Below, piece by piece: positions 56,430 to 64,000 of a stretch of DNA of 64,000 nt (its first letter is position 1; every line of letters begins with the position of its first letter). The stretch covers positions 372,001-436,000 of the forward strand of contig JAKSGN010000006.1 in NCBI GenBank assembly GCA_024180945.1. Reading direction: 5' to 3'. The notes beneath the pieces are model-generated. The model had not been told where the DNA came from. It did no database searches and saw only the letters and a list, made by a program, of their open reading frames with translations. Position numbers and translations under genes: made by a program. This DNA is from Macrophomina tecta. Lineage: Eukaryota > Ascomycota > Dothideomycetes > Botryosphaeriales > Botryosphaeriaceae.

Positions 56430-56513
56430 ACGGGGAGTTGAAGAATTCGTCCGATGTAAGCGTGACCGCTTGTACTAGACATTTACGTCTGAAAGAATGC
56501 TTCAACTCCCCAC
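56430..56513. mobile_element. Palindromic MITE-like element, copy 10
   Basis: 84 bp and close to the consensus. The left arm reads CGGGGAGTTGAAGAATTCGT; the right arm, reverse-complemented, reads GTGGGGAGTTGAAGCATTCT followed by TTCAGACGTAAATGT. Confidence 0.8.
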
Positions 56514-59500
56514 ACATACCTGTGCAAAACTTTTGGAAATATGGTGGGATATTTGGAGAGGGCAGTAGTTCATCCCGAATGCTGAAAGTACGCGTGTTGA
56601 ATAACCTTCTTTGGTTGCTTCCACGTTCATTCTGGTGGAATCCACGTACTATCGAGTTGCTACGGGGGAAGGAGAGCCGAAGAACTATGCAAAGCTTGGT
56701 TCACTCGCTTGAATTCTGGTCCAGACTCGCTTGCTCACAGCGCTGGCCAGCGCTGACGAAGCGAGTAAGGCTGAGCTGTAACCGAATATAGCACATACTC
56801 GATACGGGCCACTGTTGCGCTCGTTGCAAGATCGTCGCCTCCTGCTTCGTCTCATCCCCCGAAAAGGGCAGACGAGAAGCACGATGCAACGGCGACGACG
56901 ACGACGATGATGATGCAAGGGGCAAGGCGACGCGGTGGTCACAGTGTGGCTGCGGCGACTCTGGCCTTCTTGTCTCGCGGACTGCAGTTTAGCGGCATCA
57001 CAGGGCTTGCACGTGTCACGCGGACGGGTCTTACGGGCTATTCTTTCACGACTTGGAGGCACCAGAGGACGTATATTGCACTGGAATGCAAGCGCAAAAG
57101 CAAGCATAGCAGATCGTCTAGCTTCCAGGAGCGTGGAGCAGACCATCATTCCATCATTCGTCACAAATCCACCGCTCGGGGAGCGCTTGCGATACAGCGG
57201 ACGAGAGGTAAGATGGTATGCGTGCACAGGCCGACTTACTTGTCGTCGACTTCGTTGTGCAAACCATCTCATCGGCTTGCGCTAGGAGTCCCGACTCCTG
57301 TCCAGCTCAGCCTCGAACGATAAACGCTCAACTGCGGACACGCATCGCCCGATTGATATCCCTTATTCAAACTTCATTGGTAGCCCTCGTCTCGGAGCAG
57401 GGAGACTACGAGAGGCGCAATGTGTGTATGTGTAGTATGATGTGCGTCCATGGTCCACGTAAACATTGAGAGTGGCGAGAGTCGTCGCCTTGCTCACGCC
57501 GAATACAAATACCGGCGTCCTGGGGGAGATCCTGCGGTTTCAACAACGTGATATCTGGAGAGACGCTATTCTGAGTGTGGATATTCTCCGGCTCTAGAGA
57601 GAGAGGCCTGGTGTATTGTGCCGAGCGACAGGAGTAAGAGCGTGGCCTGTCCCTTCAACCCGAGACATGCGTGGTCCTTTCGTGGTCCTGTCAAGAACAA
57701 TTTAGAAAGATACGCCGTCTTCAAGGGTGTCTGAGACTTTTCAGCATCCGGATCCCATCCCACGGGAATAACGTGCACAGATTTTTGCTAGCACCGGAGT
57801 GGGCCGTTTGGGATATGCCAATTGCTCGAGGAGCCATTGTCTTAGACAGGCCCAGGTCTAGACCATGACTGAATGGAGCCTCTTGCCCGACCGCCCCACA
57901 GTATGTGACTTGGCTCTAGGCGGGAAGTATCGATGTGCAGAGGCTGCAGGCTAATGAACATCGTCAACGAATGCGGTAGTTTCACGACGATCATCGGCGC
58001 AGGAGAAGCTCGATGAGACAGCGTGACAGATGCAGAGGCTTTGGTGCGGGTGGCACCGAGGGGCGTCACTCCGGCTGCCTCGTACAAACAGAGTTGAAGA
58101 AGAACCGTATATCTTGACGGCTGAGGAAAGGGTGTAGGTGGATCGGAAGCAACAAGCTTAAATTGCCGACTCGGAAGCTCATCAATTGTGCGTCAGAAGG
58201 CGAGCAAAAGTGAGCTTCTTGAATGCTCATGCTGACTCGTATAACGCCGACTGGTCAGATTGAAGGCGTGAGGAAAACAGATTGAGTTGTGATGAGTTTC
58301 TGTATCGAGAACCAAGGACTTGCCGACTGGTGTGGCGAAGGAGCGACAAGAATGCCTCCATGGTCGGATTCGTCCGGATTGCATTGATTGATTGCGCAGG
58401 ATTCTGTGTCTCCAGATGAGCGCTGCACCTTTTCGGACGTAGGCCCCTTGCTCTTGGTGCAATCCCCAGCGGAACGAAGCTGTCGAGTGCACATGGGTCC
58501 ATACGAATCGGCAGTTGGCTTCCTTGCTAAGGATGATATTGCAGACATGGGCCATGCGTCGGGTACGGCGAGACCGCGTACCTGCAGTGAGGGATAGGCA
58601 TTGCACCCTGAAGAACGGGCATTTTTGCTGGAGCGCTGGAAGGTTGTCTGCCGAAACAGGGAATAATGGCAGCGGAAGAGGCTGTTCCAATACTAATGAT
58701 TTTCCCCAATGATCTTCACCAGCCACAGCTCTCGATCGCTTGGACAAGGCCAGCAAGGCCAGCGAGAATTGTGGAGTTTGGAGTTCGGAGTGTATCAGCA
58801 AGAAAAGAGGGAGGAGTAGGGAACCGTGCAGATGCAGAGCTCGTAGCGAACGAGATCCGGAGGATTTGCTTGGGCTCGCTCGCAGAGCCAGCAGCAGCGC
58901 GAGGCCACAGCGGAGAGGTCATGAGGGAGCAAGTGCATGCCTGAGGCAGTGACAGCCCGTAAACGGAGGGAATATTGGCTCATTAACGGCCAGGGCGCCC
59001 GTTCGGTTAATCAGCCGGTAAATGGCGAGCACATCAGGAGAAGCAAGGGATGATGGGGCTGCCGGCGGAGGCAGCGCTCAGGAACGAGGCTCGCGGCTGC
59101 ATTGATGCAGCAAAACATGTTTGCAGGCAAGCGCACGAAAACTGTCAGCACGCGTCGGCGCAGCGCCGGTCTTCCTTGGATGTGAGGTGAGCGTGGGAGG
59201 AGCCTGTCACACTGAAACGGTCGGGCGTGTGGGGAATGCAATTGGTGCACACATGTCCTTGCAATCTCACGGCGCACGCACGCAGGCACATGAGGCGCGG
59301 CAGGCTGTGGCGAAGCCGGTCAGCAAGAGGGCGGGCTGGGTGGTGGTGCTGGGCGGGCGTGGAGAGCTCCGTTTGGCTGACGTCCAATCTGCGATTCATC
59401 ATTAATCTCGGCGCGCGCAGGGTCAGGCCACCGCCCGGCCAGGAACAGGAGGGCCGCAGGCGTTCGCGCAGCGGGGCAGCGGCGCGGCGGCGCGCAGGCA

Positions 59501-60332
59501 GGCGGCTGTCGACAGCGGACGTCTCGTCGTCGTCGTCGTCGTCGTCGTCGGCGTCGCAGTCAGCAGGCAGGCGGTCGCCCGTCGCTCGCTGCGCTGCGGG
59601 CACGGGCAAAAATAGCAGGCGTCGCGCGCGGCTAGGCCTGATCGGGCGCGTGCATAAGAAAGGGCCCAGCCGCGGCTGTGCGCGCGGGCGCTGGGCGCGG
59701 GCAGCCCGGCCGGGGCGCCTCGAGGGGCGGATGAAAGAACAGCGAAAGCAAGAAAGAAGCTTGCATGCATTTTGCGTGCGGGCGCATGCGGCTCGGTTGA
59801 AACACGGCAGCAACAAACACAGCCAAGGCGGGTTGATGAAAGGCGTGCGCCGATCCGGAGGGCGTGCGCGTGGGTCGAGACTGCGCGTCCCGGCACATCG
59901 ACCGCTGAATCGAGCGCTGGCGTGCCTGGCTCCCGCTGCCTGCCCCGTCCATCTGCCCTCTCTCTCTTCTCCACCCCAAGCGCCTCTCTACCCTCCCATA
60001 ACCCACCTTCACCGCTGCCCTTGCGGTACCCTGTCACTCGTTACTTCTCCTTCATTCCGTTCTCTATTCTCTCCATCTACTCCAGCCCTTCCAGCCCGAC
60101 GCCCCGACTGCACCCTGAATAAATCCCCGGAATCCCTCCCACCACCCGCTGATCGCTGCCGCGCGTCGGGTCCTGACCATCCATCACCCCAACCTCCCAC
60201 CTTCCGCTCTGTTCGCTGGTCGACGCACACCATAGATCTTCTCGCCCGCCTGACTGTCGCCGCGAGCGCAGTCGTTTTATTGCTGCGCCGCCCGCCCACA
60301 GTCCTCTCGCTCCCGTTTCACCCGCCGTAACC

Positions 60333-61815
60333 ATGGCCTCCAACCAAGGTTGGTACCAGACCCTCCTGCCATGCCTGGCCCCTGCCTGCTGACCATGCCG
60401 CAGCTATCGAGCACACTCTGCGCACCATATTCCGCCGCTGTGTCCAATGTCCCGACGAGACTCCCTCGTGTCCCACGTGCAATGACGGCGAATACTGCTC
60501 GCAGATTCTGTCGTCATGCACCCAGTGCGCGTCCGCCGTCTGCGTCAAGATGGATGGCTCGCCAGGCTCGGAAAAGAAGTCGGGGGGCACCAACGTCGGT
60601 GCCATCGCCGGAGGCGTCGTTGGCGGCGTTGCTTTCCTTCTCATCATCACCTTCTTGGTCTGGAAGTTCTACTACAAGGGCAAGAGGAGGCAAATTGACG
60701 AGGCCGATCACTGGTCGCAGGTGGATGTGGAGCAGGAGAAGGGAGCTTCCGACTTCACCATGAGACGAGACGCAAGAGCGTCCACGCACACCGTTGCTTC
60801 CATGGCTTCCACCGTACTCACCCGCGCCTCCAACATTATCCAAATCGCCTACATCCCGGGGGTCACGAATCGCTCTGGTGCTCCATCCCCCGGTACCCTG
60901 GTGCCCCCAGTCCCTCCGATTCCGAGTGCCCACTCAGGCGCCACCAGCCCGTATTCCACTGAAGAGCAACACTTCTTCGTGCCCGGCGACCTGCGTGATT
61001 CGACGTACTCGGGCTTGTCTGCTGGCCGTTCTAGCATCTCACCCAGCCTGGCTCGGAGCAGTGTCGCCACCACCATCTACCGCAATAACGCCATCGTCTC
61101 TCCACTTCCCGCGCAAACCATTGTCCGCGGCAAGGCTGCCGTCGTCAGTGTCAAATCAGGCAGTTCTGGCAGTCCCTTGGGCACCCCGGGCAGTGAGACG
61201 CCTCCGGTTCCTTCTATCAACTACGACCAATTAGAAAAGGACGGAAAGAGCCCCAGTGGAGGATTCAAGATCCAAATGCCGCACTCATCGGACAAGCCCG
61301 GCCTCAGTCCGCAAGGTTCTGTGAGGAGCGTACAAATCGGCAAGCCCAAGGCTCTCACTATCACCAAAGGAAAGAAATCAAATACTTCGCTCGCAAGTGC
61401 AGTCAGCAAGGCCGTCGCAGGTGCCTCGTCTGAGGATTCCTCGGTAAAAGAGAAGTCGGAGACACCAGACAGGATACCGATTAAGATGCGTCCTCTGACC
61501 GAGGTTTCGATTGCGGATTCGGCATCAACAGGACCAGAGCAACTGAAGAGCCACATGGATGATGATTCATCGGATGAGGAGGATGATAGCGGAAGCTCCC
61601 GCAGGCAGAGCAAAGCTCGGGACAGCAGTGTCACGGAAATCCAGGATACGCCTGGCGTGAACCAGAGCCCATTTGCCGACAGCAACCGAGCAGAGAATCT
61701 TGAAACAGTCATTGAGGAGGCGACCAAGCGCGCAAGCCGAGACGTGTCAGGTGGTCTTGGGAACGCCCGGGCGAGAAGTCCATTTGGAGACGAGAACGCG
61801 GTAAAGGATAACTGA
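60333..61815 (+). CDS. OPY2: Opy2-type membrane anchor of MAPK signalling
   Basis: Single-pass plasma-membrane protein that, in yeast, recruits Ste50 and so Ste11 to the membrane in the HOG and filamentation pathways. Exon 1 is 60333-60348 (only five codons plus one base) and exon 2 is 60404-61815; the product is 475 aa. The joined N-terminus MASNQAIEHTLRTIFRRCVQ leads into the Cys-rich Opy2 domain (CVQCPDETPSCPTCNDGEYC, then CTQCASAVC). A Gly-rich membrane segment follows (GAIAGGVVGGVAFLLIITFLVWKF) with a basic stop-transfer YYKGKRRQ. The cytosolic tail is Ser/Thr/Pro-rich with conserved RASNIIQIAYIPGVTNRS. No classical signal peptide is evident, as in a type III membrane protein. The start ATG is in AACCATGG. 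Confidence 0.9.
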
Positions 61816-63856
61816 GAGGCGTGAATGGCCGATTTTTTTTTTTTTTCTTCTTTTTTTACCTTGCCGATGGATATTTCCAGAGAGAGCGGGCGCACCGGCG
61901 AATCAGGAGCCAACGGGCGTTCATCTATTCGATACTCTTCTCTCGGGCGTCGGCCAGTCACAGCCGGCGCCTGCCATTTTTGCTTCTGGAAAATTTCAAG
62001 ACGCTGGCTCGCTCGAATGGATTCCTGAGGCTGAAAAATGATTTTTCACGTTTCAGAATGACACAGATTTCGATGAGCGGTTTGAAACTCCCGGATGCTT
62101 GGGAGACACTACTTTCAAGACACGGCGCACTGGAGGTGCTTCTTTACTTTTTACCTTTGGCTTTGGATGAGCCGTCCGAACACCACCACCAGCAGTTCCG
62201 TACGATTTACTACTTACTACCTTTGGGAGGACCAAGCGATGTTGATTTTACCGCGCTACTACCCCATATTATCTTTAGTTTTTTTGGGCGGAAGGGCTTG
62301 GAGCGAAAAGAAGATTGGCTCTGTGAATTTGACTGGGAAGCCTCATTTGCTCTTCGTAGTTAGGGTGTATCGCGAACGGAGACGACGGCCTGTTGGGTTG
62401 GGCTCGTCGTCGCCCTGCTACCGTCGCTGGGTGCAACGGCGCCAGAAGGTCGCTGCGTCACGGCCAGGCGGTTGAATGATATCCTTTTCACACTCAAATC
62501 TGATTCCACTTGCACCGGTTGACTCGCAAGGAGAAGCTGAAGTTTATGCAGCGCAAGTAGCCAATGCCTACTCGGGCAAAGGAAGCGGCACTCAGGCCCT
62601 ACGGCGCGACGGCACTCCCGTAGCAGGCAGGAGGCGCAGCCGATCAGCGGGGACAACGAGGGTGCTGCATGGCGCGCGTCAGGCCTTTCGAGGCATTGTG
62701 CGTGTGAGGCTCGTGGACGGTTCGTCGGCTCCGGTGGTATAGGAGATGCACCGCGCTGTTGGGCCGCGTAGGTCTTCCGCACGCCCATCAGATCGCACGC
62801 ATTCGAGTTAAGTACTTCTCGCCGTCACACTTTGTCGGTGTGGAGAGGCGGCGCTCCGGCAGTCGCTCACGTCTTGATGCTCCCAGCCCAACCAGCCCAT
62901 CCACTCGCTGATGCGCTGTCGCCCACCACCTCATCAACCCACCTTTTGTCCGAAATGAGCCTTTCGTTTCGACGCTTCAGTGGCGCCGGACGCAAAGTTT
63001 GCCCTTAAAATATCCCGTAGTACCCCGTGGTGCGCGGCAGTCGGCCGACCGATCCGCACTCGGCTCCACCGCGCGCGCGCTTTGGCATCCTGGCGGTGTT
63101 TGATGCTCGAATCTTTCTCGTCTGTCGACACTCAGTCTTCGGACTGTACGAATATGGTGCTGCGCCTCCAACATGGGACGCTCCGCCCCCACACGCAAGG
63201 CTGCCTTCGCCATCAATCCTTCACCTGCGCCATTCGCCATCACTTGAGCAGGCGAAGCAGATCCCTCGACGCGGTCACCCGCCATTTGCGGTCGTGACGT
63301 GACCGCCCACGACCGCCGCTGGCGGCGCGCGCTCAGGGTCTCGAGGTGACGAGCGCGCGCGCTGTGCGGCAGTGGGTCAAGAGTCAGCCCGGTACGTATC
63401 GCTGTCTCTGAACTCCCTTTAGCGCTTATTTGACCGCGGGTTTCTGCGCTGCGCACGTCCGTTTACACCGAGCACTCAGCCCAACTCAGCCGCGTTGTCC
63501 CTCATTTTCAGCACTTTACGCCCGACGATCATCTATGTTTCGAGAGCATGGCGTGTTGTGGGAGGGATTATAAGCTTGAGCCTGTGCCGCCTGCCAGTCT
63601 CTCTTTCCCGTCTTTTCAGCAGAAACTCCCTCTCCCGGCTTGCTGCTTACTTCTGGCCTGCCTCCCTCCCTCGCGCTCACGCATGCTTCATTTTCCTCGC
63701 CACTCGACCGCTTCAGCGAGAACAGTCACGGGTGCTTGACTTCAGTCAAGCACGCAACGAATATAAAATATATTACTTTTCGACAAAATCCATCTCACTT
63801 CGCCACCACGGATTGAGCGTCCTGCCGCGATATCAACCACCACGGCCTCCGCGACC
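61816..63856. other. Intergenic region at the right end
   Basis: 2.0 kb. T-rich runs follow the OPY2 stop (61834-61855). Nothing else is recognisable until the CT-rich, CA-rich leader of the last gene. Confidence 0.45.
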
Positions 63857-64000
63857 ATGAACGCCGCCATAGCAATGGAAGGCATTCCTTCCATCGACGA
63901 AATCCTCGTCAGCTCCCACGCCGAAGAATCAGCACCAACCGCGACCACCACCTCCACCTCCAGCGCTGTCTACGAAACCGTCGCCACCATCCAAGTTCCG
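63857..64000 (+). CDS. N-terminus of an unidentified gene, cut by window end
   Basis: An ATG in good context (GCGACCATGAAC) opens a frame of 48 codons that runs off the window. It encodes MNAAIAMEGIPSIDEILVSS then an Ala/Thr/Ser-rich stretch. A CT-rich leader and A/T-rich element (ATATAAAATATATTA near 63760) lie upstream, as expected for a promoter. Too little is present to name a family. Confidence 0.5.
   Translation, partial: MNAAIAMEGIPSIDEILVSSHAEESAPTATTTSTSSAVYETVATIQVP

Larger units (their letters stand above)
54548..60332. other. Very long gene-free stretch with two palindromic elements
   Basis: 5.8 kb with no gene I can support. It contains T tracts at 55517-55540 (after TTC repeats), 55789-55806 and 56057-56080, two palindromic elements, a CGT trinucleotide repeat near 59522-59549 and a pyrimidine-rich leader before OPY2. 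Frames of up to 367 codons (59227-60330) are Arg/Ala/Pro low-complexity shadows of GC-rich DNA. Non-coding RNA genes cannot be excluded. Confidence 0.5.

Noticed and set aside
56105..56791. 228-codon frame
   Set aside because: It runs straight through palindromic element copy 10 and has no domain.
59227..60330. 367-codon open frame before OPY2
   Set aside because: Low-complexity Arg/Ala/Pro sequence crossing a CGT repeat and a CT-rich leader; no domain.
1..64000. tRNA, rRNA or CRISPR array
   Set aside because: No tRNA B-box-type GGTTCGANNCC with a foldable arm set, no rRNA stretch and no regularly spaced repeats were seen on reading both strands by eye.

Overview
The window is nuclear DNA from a filamentous ascomycete (Pezizomycotina; Dothideomycetes is a guess, not shown). 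The genes carry short introns (about 49-133 bp, GT..AG) and intergenic spaces are long. The gene set is fungal: an RS-domain Hub1, a PRPP synthetase with a large insertion, neutral trehalase, Opy2 and a tannase-family esterase. I see no bacterial operon, CRISPR array, tRNA or rRNA.

Layout, left to right: a fungal GT2 glycosyltransferase (5' cut off by the window edge), an unrecognised acidic/basic protein, neutral ceramidase, splicing factor Spf27, PKA regulatory subunit, a small secreted beta/gamma-crystallin-like protein, tRNA pseudouridine synthase Pus3, PIG-H/Gpi15, Hub1, an unrecognised 571-aa protein with an internal duplication, V-ATPase subunit d, an atypical Rho GTPase, an NTF2-like protein and a GRDP/DUF1399 protein. 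Then come a Tc1-type transposon, a feruloyl esterase/tannase, a large disordered probably nuclear protein, PRPP synthetase, a metallo-beta-lactamase-fold hydrolase, neutral trehalase, Mbf1, Opy2 and the first codons of a gene running off the right end. Several intron-containing genes were rebuilt by joining exons across reading frames; exon limits are given in each entry.

Most genes are unrelated housekeeping functions rather than one cluster. There are loose thematic links: PKA regulatory subunit and neutral trehalase (a classical PKA target), and Opy2 and the Rho protein in signalling. Four pairs are divergent and may share promoters: ceramidase/Spf27, Gpi15/Hub1, VMA6/Rho and PRS/MBL.

The most unexpected feature is a dispersed family of about ten short palindromic elements (roughly 50-96 bp, arms of about 30-35 bp) scattered through the intergenic spaces. 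They look like a MITE family with TA-like flanks and I know of no name for it. Separately, a 1310-bp Tc1/mariner element with perfect 30-bp terminal repeats and a TA duplication sits just upstream of the esterase gene. Its transposase appears broken by one frameshift.
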